Origin: Argyresthia goedartella
Taxonomy: Eukaryota; Arthropoda; Insecta; Lepidoptera; Argyresthiidae
Direction of reading: 5' to 3'
NCBI GenBank assembly: GCA_949825045.1
Contig: OX463836.1
Coordinates: 14,980,329-15,044,328, forward strand
DNA length: 64,000 bases
Below are positions 59,901 to 62,743 of the stretch, in pieces (the stretch's first letter is position 1; each line of letters starts with the position of its first letter). The translations under genes were made by a program, and so were the position numbers. The notes beneath the pieces are model-generated. The model was not told the origin of the DNA, searched no databases, and saw only the letters and a program-made list of their open reading frames with translations.

Positions 59901-60579
59901 GCTTCGTAGGCAGGGTCACTGCCGACTCGGCCATTCGGGTCGTCGTTTTGTTCTGATCAATGAAAATTATTAGTCCGCTGCAATATATGTACCTGTATGT
60001 AAATGTTTACGTTATGTTTATTTCCTGTCACAGCTCAGCGTTAGTCCATATTAGTTAAGATCTGTTTTTTTTTGGCCCTCTGCCCATCCATATGGGTATT
60101 TACAACACGTATCTATCGTAGCGGCAGGGGGGTCTCACTCAGAGGTTTAGGTACGTTTGGCTGGCCGACCCGGAGTTCGAGATTTCACTTAGGCTGTCGC
60201 TCGCTTGGCTCGCAGTCGCATCGCGTGATGTCAGAGTAAAAGAAGATCTCAGGCGAAGTGATGCGGCGCAATCTAGCCTGCACGGGCAGGTAACCGATTC
60301 TGTAGGTGTTTAGCCATTATTAAACGTAGCGCAGGTGCAAGCTACATTGCGCTTTATTGCCGCGCTGCGAGAGTAGCTTTTTATTTATGTGTCTTTGAGG
60401 AGTGATCTTTCTTTACGTAGTACTATTAAGTATTCTGTGGTAGCGGTGACCATGTGTAAGAGTTACTTGCTCTGTGTCCAGAGATACTCCTCGCCAGACC
60501 GGCTGCTTCCGCCGCCGTGGAGTCTGCATGAAGCCGCTGAACTCATCAAGAGAGCCTACGTTGGCGACTTCAACATCAG
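17954..60579 (+). CDS. SWT1: SWT1-like PIN-domain endoribonuclease gene (nine exons placed)
   Basis: SWT1 is a nuclear RNA endonuclease acting in mRNP surveillance. Exons on the plus strand encode a WW domain (GKYYYFN...SGECAW), a low-complexity basic linker, the PIN first strand (WYVVVDLETLMRDLDFVEAL), the PIN end (IDVIGCCVNL...VVLVTDNAEL), and a helical C-terminal region (EEWLCTYFQTMEDTL, then LLPPPWSLHEAAELI). The order and motifs match SWT1 proteins: the animal motifs D-T-N at the first strand, D..L.CC.Q, T.D..NL and PPW. Placed exons: 18039-18182, 19880-20627, 20859-20959, 41340-41499, 50764-50846, 52752-53203, 54110-54229, 54342-54504, 60482-60579. All junction phases agree. The exon with the middle of the PIN domain, normally holding an ELD-type Glu, was not found between 41500 and 50763. 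The last exon ends in phase 2, so the 3' end lies further on and was not found. Confidence 0.82.
18039..18182 (+). CDS. SWT1: SWT1 exon 1: WW domain
   Basis: The in-frame ATG at 18039 (MHQITLDKATCGQDVSGW) leads into GWILCPSKTF and GKYYYFNVLSGECAWSL, a WW-type domain with a slightly long first loop. A donor gtaagt follows NVND in phase 0. An upstream ATG at 17954 is in another frame and stops after 19 codons, so it would be a small upstream ORF. The frame itself is open from before 17964. Confidence 0.8.
18480..18927 (-). pseudogene. piggyBac-like transposase N-terminal fragment in SWT1 intron 1
   Basis: The minus-strand ATG at 18927 starts MAGLRVVNDSRIAEFLDNED, an acidic N-terminus with SDSESE. 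It runs to INSHCWTTNKSQSGG, and after a frame change AINIIPSAKRF and a helical remnant. This order (acidic start, W-T-T-K-S-x-x-G, then A-I-N-I-I-P) resembles the N-terminal part of piggyBac transposases. No DDD catalytic core follows. A possible spliced leader (ATGGCGGAGTGCAGTG with a gtaagt donor) lies at about 19052-19070 on the same strand. The identification is tentative. Confidence 0.45.
19880..20627 (+). CDS. SWT1: SWT1 exon 2: low-complexity linker
   Basis: The acceptor cttccag precedes KEKLKNDEHINRADRF. About 249 codons rich in Asn, Pro, Ser and Gln follow, ending in a basic helix (NKSIKKSKTSIEEAARQTVK, LLLLAKRRKSED). The donor is aag|gtagaa, phase 1. Both its phases fit the neighbouring exons. 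No catalytic motif is expected in this linker. Open frames continue upstream of 19880, so an earlier acceptor cannot be excluded. Confidence 0.75.
20859..20959 (+). CDS. SWT1: SWT1 exon 3
   Basis: Acceptor gtttctag, then GESKTKKQVTFDFSNLDPAE and SILSDTTERCINV, donor gtaagc in phase 0. A short acidic/polar segment just before the PIN domain. Confidence 0.75.
21130..21320 (-). repeat. tRNA-derived SINE, antisense
   Basis: The minus-strand head contains a B-box-like GGTTTGATTCCCG. The body shares the core cctagtgtgggg with the SINE at 57.5 kb (here ccccacactaggataccc on the plus strand). The A box is poorly preserved. Confidence 0.6.
21428..21720 (+). repeat. GGTTCCGTACC-type interspersed repeat
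   Basis: It starts tttaggtttccgtacctcaaa and has the GTCCGTCCGTCTGTC run followed by 'gttgaaatcttgac'. The same head recurs in this window at 22.3, 22.65, 43.35, 43.75, 45.9, 46.3 and 50.3 kb, usually with agtccgactcgcgcac at the other end. It is a non-coding family typical of Lepidoptera. Confidence 0.7.
21721..22084. other. No gene recognised
   Basis: Intronic sequence. Two fragments of similar GC-richer DNA (cgcgccacg and tcgtggcgcgag near 21898 and 22000) form a weak inverted pair. Nothing else is supported. Confidence 0.4.
22085..22272 (-). pseudogene. Jockey-type endonuclease fragment
   Basis: The minus strand reads YYQNTRGLRSKLHHLYRNIL followed by FDIISITETWL, the first two conserved blocks (N-x-R-G-L-R-S-K and the catalytic Glu in TETWL) of jockey-type AP endonucleases. 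Nothing downstream of ETWL is recognisable before the next repeat, so this is a roughly 190-bp fragment. Confidence 0.75.
22280..22720 (-). repeat. GGTTCCGTACC-type repeat pieces, antisense
   Basis: It contains gtgcgagtctaaatcgcgcac with cgaagggttccgtacc (22312-22346), and a complete antisense head with a (ggac)n run at 22635-22658 ending ggtacggaaccctaaaaa at 22698-22716. Confidence 0.65.
22721..24050. other. No gene recognised
   Basis: Intronic DNA. A (taggtagg)n microsatellite lies at 23667-23686. An antisense open frame at 23663-23938 shows no motif I recognise. The rest is AT-rich. Confidence 0.45.
24366..25440. other. Insertion within the ISL2EU-like gene
   Basis: It separates the GEHIRANGTFAIE block from the SWIM block. 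It holds a diverged tandem pair of about 115 bp (aaatgtcactattaggcaaacagc at 24515 and aaatgtcacttttaggcgaatagc at 24631), a CpG-rich stretch at 24690-24900, and a possible short exon at 25058-25145 with an ATG, 29 open codons ending NKKWSL and a strong gtaagt donor. No terminal repeats were recognised. Confidence 0.5.
26509..26546. repeat. 17-bp perfect hairpin, 4-nt loop, inside the ISL2EU-like gene
   Basis: Arms 26509-26525 and 26530-26546, loop aaga. It lies exactly where the coding frame of the transposase changes between the zinc-region block and the helix-turn-helix block. Confidence 0.85.
27165..28330. other. No gene recognised
   Basis: AT-rich intronic DNA, with upstream (minus-strand) exons of the ISL2EU-like gene possible but not identified. 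Confidence 0.4.
28819..30365 (+). pseudogene. Retrotransposon ORF1: PHD-like zinc finger and FP-type domain
   Basis: It starts MNCTACKRAIDSIPLNCSS and, after a frame change, continues EEWQCSQCINVS, giving a Cys-rich PHD-like finger as in many insect jockey/CR1 ORF1 proteins. A coiled-coil stretch (IENMERENDKLRSELIEFKN) precedes a domain resembling baculoviral FP25K proteins: ISAAAKLGLTLQEHDIVSAT, RPITVRLSRRRLRDDLI, then GKFYVNERLTKTNRVLL and FVWVREGHIMAR. ORF1 proteins bind element RNA. The frame is broken near 28905 and by about 200 nt of non-coding DNA at 29415-29640. Confidence 0.8.
30934..32028 (+). pseudogene. mariner transposase (DD34D) disrupted by a double hairpin
   Basis: From ATG 30934 the protein has the mariner N-terminal helix-turn-helix region (QQSIARLETAFGNEAPCKTT, VYSWFAEFKRGR), DESRDGRPST, then WIPHNLTEAQKTDRV. 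The frame breaks at the DI-x-x-GDETW site, the first catalytic Asp region. It resumes as IATIPKTKQQSSVWVFQ, with ILHHDNASSHTARQT (second Asp) and YSPDLAPCDFFLFPKIK (third Asp). There are 34 residues between these two, hence DD34D. It ends YFEKQ and a stop at 32028. Apart from the 41-nt hairpin insertion the gene is intact in length. Confidence 0.92.
31387..31470. repeat. Double back-to-back hairpin, both loops GTTA
   Basis: Hairpin 1: 31387-31402 with 31407-31422 (16 bp), loop gtta. Hairpin 2: 31421-31443 with 31448-31470 (23 bp, perfect), loop gtta. Left arm 1 and right arm 2 are the normal mariner coding flanks. The middle is the inverted copy of each flank, joined over a shared AA. Removing the extra 41 nt gives the normal spacing between DI and GDETW. 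Confidence 0.9.
33248..33328. repeat. Double back-to-back hairpin, both loops ATTC
   Basis: Hairpin 1: 33248-33269 with 33274-33295 (22 bp, one mismatch), loop attc. Hairpin 2: 33301-33312 with 33317-33328 (12 bp, perfect), loop attc. Five nt (33296-33300) lie between. Left arm 1 + attc + right arm 2 reads as an uninterrupted coding stretch (ADIPAHLFDPADIND), so the extra 43 nt are an inserted inverted copy of both flanks. Confidence 0.9.
33451..34250. mobile_element. Solo LTR, 800 bp, with 4-bp target duplication CTAC
   Basis: It begins TGTTACGAGCG and ends CGGCGTAACA (inverted TGTTACG/CGTAACA), with CTAC at 33447-33450 and 34251-34254. Deleting it together with one CTAC restores the RT frame from NTT to IAKIILSID. 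A 58-bp unit with ctcgaatgttccgagtatag is repeated at 33841 and 33899, and a diverged version lies upstream. A TTTATATCC promoter-like box is at about 33702. The 4-bp duplication favours a Ty3/gypsy-type element. Confidence 0.88.
35385..35834 (-). pseudogene. 3' end of another jockey-type element, antisense
   Basis: The minus strand encodes DINLRNNHQLVTPRFRLAKV, SNSFKGQCIIFYNKIP and LCKKGYYDVQHHVNDKNAW, the ORF2 C-terminus of a jockey-type family. The 3' UTR contains AATAAAG and ends in a (CTTGAA)n-like tail at 35383-35397. It is 5'-truncated and inserted in the thumb region of the host ORF2. The same C-terminus occurs, degraded, at 1.9-2.13 kb. Confidence 0.85.
36901..41161 (-). mobile_element. 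4.26-kb DNA transposon, probably Zator-like
   Basis: The inverted termini are GGGATC-R-TTCAACAATTACG (26 bp, one mismatch), with TAT on both outer sides (36898-36900 and 41162-41164), a 3-bp duplication. Both subterminal regions carry poly-C runs (36949-36957, 36987-37000, 41068-41086, 41117-41129) and ACGTAATC motifs. The interior is a five-exon gene on the minus strand. A 3-bp target duplication and a transposase with a DDKARVPIG motif, as in ISAzo13-type enzymes, suggest the Zator superfamily. That name is inference. It lies 178 bp upstream of SWT1 exon 4. Confidence 0.8.
37433..40838 (-). CDS. DDE-type transposase gene, five exons, two frameshifts
   Basis: Exons on the minus strand are 40838-40614, 40225-40129, 39914-39772, 39688-38876 and 38805-37433. 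All have GT-AG borders and matching phases. The protein starts MDAGDLHQALFKAYVACHPE, has a coiled coil (LKELKEMKKEREKLSANLKR) and the block LQRRGYEISRSGTYLRLLPH. The likely catalytic motifs follow: DDKARVPIGI (Asp), VDCGPDENPR (Asp) and AERRMAPLSRLLSG (Glu) with LILPHDHYGSHLD. A C2H2-like finger (RICSTCGLYFATQKAKTEHK) ends it. Similar unnamed proteins are known from aphids and Hydra (memory, not searched). Single-base frame changes lie at about 38455 and 38030. They could be mutations or base-call errors. Confidence 0.78.
41340..41499 (+). CDS. SWT1: SWT1 exon 4: start of the PIN domain
   Basis: The acceptor gttccag precedes DVPEPQTPQPPEEQLFSSTR, then MWYVVVDLETLMRDLDFVEALVTS, donor gtgaga, phase 1. 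The first catalytic Asp of PIN is present (VVVD), but the usual Thr-Asn after it is Leu-Glu. Confidence 0.82.
41690..41955 (+). repeat. Interspersed repeat shared with 60.2 kb
   Basis: About 260 bp from 'gtgatgtcagagtgaaagaa' to 'actattaagtattctgtgg' is about 85% similar by eye to 60222-60440, in the same orientation. It has no coding sense. Both copies sit close to SWT1 exons. Confidence 0.75.
42596..43637. repeat. Inverted-repeat element, about 1.04 kb
   Basis: The left end AGGGCAAAATACTGCGGTAG matches the reverse complement of the right end (AGGGCAAACACTGCGGTAG). The similarity continues through GCTTAGGTGAAG and aaagggggygagcg for about 60 bp. No coding region. A single similar end occurs at 47.87 kb. 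No clear target duplication. Confidence 0.7.
42994..44063. repeat. Second inverted-repeat pair, interleaved with the previous one
   Basis: GTACGGTTTACAATGCGCTA at 42994 is repeated in reverse complement at 44044-44063, with similarity over about 26 bp. A shorter stem-loop (ggtttacattg with caatgtaaacc) lies inside at 43962-44007. It overlaps the 42.6-43.6 kb pair without enclosing it. Confidence 0.65.
44064..44676. other. No gene recognised
   Basis: Intronic, AT-rich. A short open frame (44192-44407) shows no motif. Confidence 0.4.
44677..44832. repeat. Two tandem near-perfect hairpins of about 30 bp
   Basis: Hairpin 1 (centre 44713) and hairpin 2 (centre 44792) have nearly the same arm, aactcgaaaattgagtcaa followed by a tttt stretch. 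Together they form a larger inverted pair, ggtgaaaaaaaactcg at the left and cgagttttttttcacc at the right. Two or three mismatches per stem. Non-coding. Confidence 0.85.
44833..45686. other. No gene recognised
   Basis: AT-rich intronic DNA with two gcgccatctagt-like phrases near 45252 and 45290. The segment caatttggtggacatttatcc at 45624 recurs at 49.07 kb. Confidence 0.4.
45687..45710 (+). repeat. (AAAG)n microsatellite
   Basis: Six tandem agaa units. Confidence 0.9.
45905..46360 (+). repeat. GGTTCCGT-type interspersed repeat
   Basis: The head ttttagggttccgtgaaatg at 45909 has the GTCCGTATGCCCGTCTGTC run. The other end, cggtgcgcgagtccaactcc followed by cacttggccggg, lies at 46318-46350. 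Same family as 21.4 kb. Confidence 0.65.
46610..46775 (+). repeat. Degenerate minisatellite, GAGCGAGACAGCGAG type
   Basis: About four diverged copies of a 36-40 bp unit (gtagttaccnacgcgagtgagcgagacagc) in tandem, with decay toward the right. Confidence 0.65.
46835..46945. repeat. Fold-back inverted repeat, arms of about 50 bp
   Basis: gctgttggttttccatggta at 46850 is repeated in reverse complement ending at 46931, around the 7-nt loop gccagtg. The pairing extends outward through atatcaa/ttgatat with two mismatches. Confidence 0.85.
47000..47860. other. No gene recognised
   Basis: AT-rich intronic DNA. Confidence 0.4.
47864..47990 (+). repeat. Single end of the AGCTTAGGTGAAG repeat
   Basis: From gatagcttaggtgaagggta to aacataaacttaagtaca it matches 42612-42728 closely. 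No matching opposite end is found nearby. Confidence 0.75.
48141..48374 (-). repeat. tRNA-derived SINE
   Basis: The minus-strand 5' head contains an A box (TGGCCGAGTCGG) and a B box (GGTTCGAGTCC) of a tRNA promoter. The body runs through ccatgactaggg to ctagtttggggc and ends ccaaaggtat. Two more copies lie at 50.45 and 59.7 kb. The head is not a free tRNA gene because the acceptor stem does not close. Confidence 0.85.
48587..49017 (-). repeat. Fold-back MITE-like repeat, copy 1
   Basis: One end is TTTATCTACACACGTAC... with a long subterminal stretch (aaaaccgcacgttacgatca), the other end is AGTAGTTTATGTGACTGCTG (minus strand). It contains two tandem copies of ttcgaacgccgacgcccg...gtgaagttggtact and a 20-bp hairpin with ggcattaaaactc at 48937-48984. 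Confidence 0.75.
49228..49505 (+). repeat. Five-copy tandem repeat, spacing 63-63-49-49 bp
   Basis: ggggcgccatatattgcgtt starts at 49232, 49295, 49358, 49407 and 49456. The first spacings differ from the last by exactly 14 nt, an extra actttgtactttgt. The units are nearly identical, so the array is young. Open frames in it on both strands are artefacts of the repeat. Confidence 0.92.
49571..49870 (-). repeat. tRNA-derived SINE, second family
   Basis: The minus-strand head is ccgtggtctaatgggtttca (A-box region), then atgcaggttcgtctcctg (B box). The body contains cggatgacacgtta, and it ends in an ATT-type tail (plus-strand taataataataa). Confidence 0.75.
50270..50430 (+). repeat. GTCCGTCCGTCCG-containing interspersed repeat fragment
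   Basis: cattgtccgtccgtccgttt followed by 'agttgaaatcaatatcgatt' matches the internal part of the repeat at 45.95 kb. Confidence 0.55.
50447..50686 (-). repeat. tRNA-derived SINE
   Basis: Same family as 48.1 kb, with intact A-box and B-box regions (cgggactcgaacccgggacc on the plus strand). The (AAT)n tail at 50434-50448 marks its 3' end. Confidence 0.88.
50764..50846 (+). CDS. SWT1: SWT1 exon: PIN domain, D-x-x-x-x-CC block
   Basis: Acceptor tttcag, reading QNESDCIASKIDVIGCCVNL then KNNNYHV, donor gtgagt in phase 0. It corresponds to the D-x-x-L-x-C-C-x-Q block of SWT1 PIN domains. Confidence 0.85.
51697..52122 (+). repeat. Fold-back MITE-like repeat, copy 2
   Basis: It has long inverted ends, TTTATCTACACACGTATCAT... 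at the left and its complement at the right (atgatacgtgtgtagataaa), about 70 bp matching. The flanks carry a direct repeat of about 45 bp (ttggtattattantactta) at 51658 and 52135. It includes the CTAATTATGTACAGTTA motif at 51776. Confidence 0.75.
52262..52730 (+). repeat. Fold-back MITE-like repeat, copy 3, next to an SWT1 exon
   Basis: It runs from agtagtttatgtgactgctg to tatacgtgtgtagataaa, with the ggcattaaaactcgagagtg hairpin, both CGTCGGCGTTCGA units and the actacacataatgaccatta palindrome. It ends only about 20 nt before the acceptor of the following exon. Confidence 0.8.
52752..53203 (+). CDS. SWT1: SWT1 exon: end of PIN and linker
   Basis: Acceptor tttttatag, reading VLVTDNAELISQAEAIQIDC and REQAAQLLTET, the last strand and helix of PIN with its third Asp (TDN). 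A polar linker and the helix FKMALEKTKEAFEFARKYVL follow. Donor gtaagt, phase 2. Confidence 0.85.
53204..54109. other. SWT1 intron, GC-rich block and hairpin
   Basis: It contains a GC-rich stretch (53405-53470, cgctcgctcgcggctcgcgg) and a 16-bp perfect hairpin at 53656-53693 (gcgagtgagcgagaca arms, 6-nt loop gtagta). No gene recognised. Confidence 0.6.
54110..54229 (+). CDS. SWT1: SWT1 exon: C-terminal region
   Basis: Acceptor tattttag, reading FFISIAVTDYWGLNNPKPTI then LHLWSDILQLKVPYSG, donor gtaagg in phase 2. An earlier gtacca donor at 54216 would break the phase of the next exon. Confidence 0.75.
54342..54504 (+). CDS. SWT1: SWT1 exon: helical C-terminal domain
   Basis: Acceptor ttcaacag, reading ATSKDTYQLDLEKDLTNFIM and ITERREEWLCTYFQTMEDTL, donor gtatac, phase 0. 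It corresponds to the helical C-terminal region of SWT1. Confidence 0.8.
54590..55040 (+). repeat. Diverged minisatellite, about seven units of 60 bp
   Basis: The unit is approximately 'atgagacacttgtccaaaac' then 'tgtgatatctgtcaaaaact' then acgttacttgtcaaa. One more partial copy is isolated at 58762-58815, beyond the block that holds the antisense retrotransposon. Confidence 0.85.
55080..56480 (-). pseudogene. Jockey-type reverse transcriptase, 5'-truncated, frame intact
   Basis: A single 358-codon minus-strand frame covers the RT from SGVPQGSHLGPLLFILFIND and LLYADDLKIYK (motif C) through the thumb (MRDLGVIFDSKLTFRDHYNY, VEYGSIIWSPQYAVHDDRI) to the C-terminus HQLRRLV with a stop at 55401. 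A 3' UTR of about 290 nt ends in a (TAAA)n tail at 55080-55110. Motif A and everything upstream are missing beyond 56480. The uninterrupted frame and clean tail show it is a recent insertion. Confidence 0.9.
56481..57483. other. No gene recognised
   Basis: Intronic. A (TA)n run at 56557-56572 and a tagatagatagatga microsatellite at 57242-57255. Confidence 0.4.
57484..57710 (+). repeat. tRNA-derived SINE, plus strand
   Basis: The head gtgccgcagcggttgtggct (A-box region) and gtcccgggttcgatccccgg (B box) is followed by a body with ggtatcctagtgtggggcca. The core recurs at 21.2 and 62.9 kb. Confidence 0.85.
57711..58819. other. No gene recognised
   Basis: Intronic. A small plus-strand frame (57979-58161) has no motif I recognise. 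The stray minisatellite unit lies at 58762-58815. Confidence 0.4.
58820..59644. mobile_element. hAT-like MITE, 825 bp
   Basis: The ends are CAGTGGCGGCTTT and its near complement (AAAACCGCCACTG). The flanking 8-bp sequences TGACACAC (58812-58819) and TGACACAA (59645-59652) agree at 7 of 8 bases. The 8-bp duplication and CA-G-G-type ends fit hAT. No transposase is encoded. Part of a GGTTCCGT-type repeat lies inside near 58880-58925. Confidence 0.8.
59692..59944 (-). repeat. tRNA-derived SINE
   Basis: Same family as 48.1 and 50.45 kb. The B box is mutated (ccggtactagaatccggg on the plus strand), so this copy is older. Confidence 0.85.
60185..60447 (+). repeat. Interspersed repeat shared with 41.7 kb
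   Basis: It matches 41690-41955 over the 'cctgcacggg' and 'acgtagtactattaagtatt' segments. It ends about 40 nt before the last placed SWT1 exon. Confidence 0.75.
60482..60579 (+). CDS. SWT1: SWT1 exon: PPW block
   Basis: Acceptor ctgtgtccag, reading RYSSPDRLLPPPWSLHEAAE and LIKRAYVGDFNI, donor gtatga in phase 2. PPW followed by a helix matches the C-terminal domain of SWT1. The next exon is not identified in the window. Confidence 0.78.
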
Positions 60580-60952
60580 GTATGAATCCGGTTGCAAACT
60601 GAAGACGCAGTTGCTAATTTTTGTGGGCAGACTGCAAACTGTGCTGTATTTTCCGTTGTTCTGTTTTCAATATGATTGTTTTGTGCAATAAAATAAGAAT
60701 TTAAGTAACTCGGTCAATGAATCCGTGGTATAGCATCGCACTTACGAATACGATCATGTCTAGGAGGAACACATTATACAAGGTGACATTTAAACTGTAG
60801 ACATTTTATGACAGACGTCACCTAAAGTACTGTTAGATTCTATTTTTATGGGCAAAAAACTTAAAAATTGCCTTAATTGTTGTGTCATTATTTTTTCTTT
60901 TCCGGCCAGCAGAGAAGAGAAAGGGTTAATTAGTTGACCATATTTTAGGATA
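60580..60952. other. No gene recognised
   Basis: Probably SWT1 intron or 3' flank. Confidence 0.4.
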
Positions 60953-61455
60953 TGATAGTACCCCTCATTATGAACAACTATCCCCAAGAAGCATATGGTC
61001 TCAAACTAAAATAGAAATAGATAAATAGATAGAAGATAGATAAAATAGAAATAAAACTAGAAATAAAATTTTGGGTCCCCCCTAGTAACTTGTAATCAAA
61101 TCAGCTGATCGGGTCAATGTACTGAGGAACATTTTTTTTCCATTTGCGACCATATGTTTCTTGGGGAAAGTTGTTCATAATGATGGGTTTGCCAGAGGCA
61201 ATTATGTGGAGGGCGACATCTTCGGGATTAAAGTAAAAGGCTTGAGATGCGCGCAAATACCAGACTAGACTAGACTACTTTATTATAGGGAATCCTAGCT
61301 TATATACTAGCTTGGTACATGTTATTAATGACGTGCATAAGACATGGTGCGTGATGAATATAAATATACCTTATCTGTGACGGTCGTCAACTTATCTTAA
61401 CATTACGTGAAAATATGACTAACATTGTCGACCGGCACAATGGGTACTATCATTC
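60953..61455. repeat. Fold-back repeat interrupted by a solo LTR
   Basis: The left arm 60953-61003 (tatgatagtacccctcatta, gaacaactatccccaagaag, catatggt) pairs with 61143-61187 plus 61445-61455. The right arm is split by the solo LTR and its duplication. Confidence 0.8.
61188..61439 (-). mobile_element. Solo LTR, same family as the 14-17 kb element
   Basis: On the minus strand it begins TGTGCCGGTCGACAATG and ends CTCTGGCAAA, colinear with the 5' LTR at 13.94 kb. The 5-bp duplication ATGGG lies at 61183-61187 and 61440-61444. The clean duplication shows LTR-LTR recombination of a once complete element. Confidence 0.92.
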
Positions 61456-62151
61456 CCCAAAATATAGTCAGCGAATTAAATGTCAACTTTTATAGTAAAT
61501 TACAGTGGTGACCCCCAATAGAACTATTTGTATGTAGATTATATTCGCCTTAAGTTAAATTCTTTATGTTGAATCAACAAATTGAACACTTGAATTATCT
61601 AAATTCGGATCAACTTGGACTTTAGAATCATATGAATAAATTTGCATTGCTTTTGTTAGGGAGATAGGACGCCGCTTAAGGAACCGGTGTCACAAAATAA
61701 ATAGGTACAGAAGTCAACCACATGTATGTACTTCACTTTTCATAGCTACGCTCGGCGATCGCTCTAGGGTTCTCAACTACGGTTTATGCACGAAAAACTA
61801 ACATGGTACTGGCACTCCGATAAACAAAAAAATAGACCTGCCTACTATTACAATACAAAAGGTTTACAGAACAGAAAAATACCTACACAATTTTAAGTTT
61901 GTCAATTTTCACTATAGAAAATCCCTGAAAACTTCTAAACGGACTACCCGAGTTACAAAATTTCTATTGCCCTGTCCGTTTTAGACCTACACCTGTCAAA
62001 TGACACGAAAAACAACACAATATCTACACAAACAAAAAAACATGTTTTCAACTTACGTAACTAAGGTGGCGTGAATTTACCTAACAAAAGATTAACAAAT
62101 TTACTTATTTTATGATACTGATTTAAAAATAGGCAACTGTTATTTATTTTA
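61456..62151. other. No gene recognised
   Basis: AT-rich intergenic sequence. Confidence 0.4.
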
Positions 62152-62258
62152 TCTACACACGTATCATAAACCCTCTTTACTGCGTTCAAAAACCGCACGT
62201 TACGATCAGCATTATGTTAAACTACTTGGTAAAAACTCGTTTCGTATCTGGAAAACTC
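62152..62258 (+). repeat. Single end of the fold-back MITE-like repeat
   Basis: tttatctacacacgtatcat to tcgtatctggaaaact, nearly identical to 48587-48680 and to the inverted end of the 52.7 kb copy. The rest of the element is absent. Confidence 0.85.
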
Positions 62259-62743
62259 ATGGACTTAGTAACTAGAACAGGACTGCATTCTTCTTAAATT
62301 GGTAGTTACAAAAAACACCCACATCCCAAGTACATAAGGTTTATTTTTGAAAGTCCTAACCACAAAGTAAAAAACGAGCCGAGTGAGAGGCTTATATGGC
62401 GGTATGTGTATCTCGCTCTTTCACATTGCCAGCAAGAAAAAATGTAAATAGCAGAAAAATATTTTTATAAAATACTTCGCAATTTGACGATTTATTTATT
62501 ACATTTAGACGATTATACGTATGTTACTGTTATAATAAGTGTTTGTATGTAAATTCAATGTAAAAATACATTTGTAAAACTCAGTTTGATTTTAATTTAT
62601 TATCGCTGGTAACTATCTCAGTGTTGTCAAATAATACGTCAATTTATAGGTTATGTACGAATGAACGATTTCGTTGTTGATGACGGTGTTTTTTGTTTTT
62701 CCTACGTATTCTAAACCTTTGATCTGTGCTGTGTGTAGCGAAA

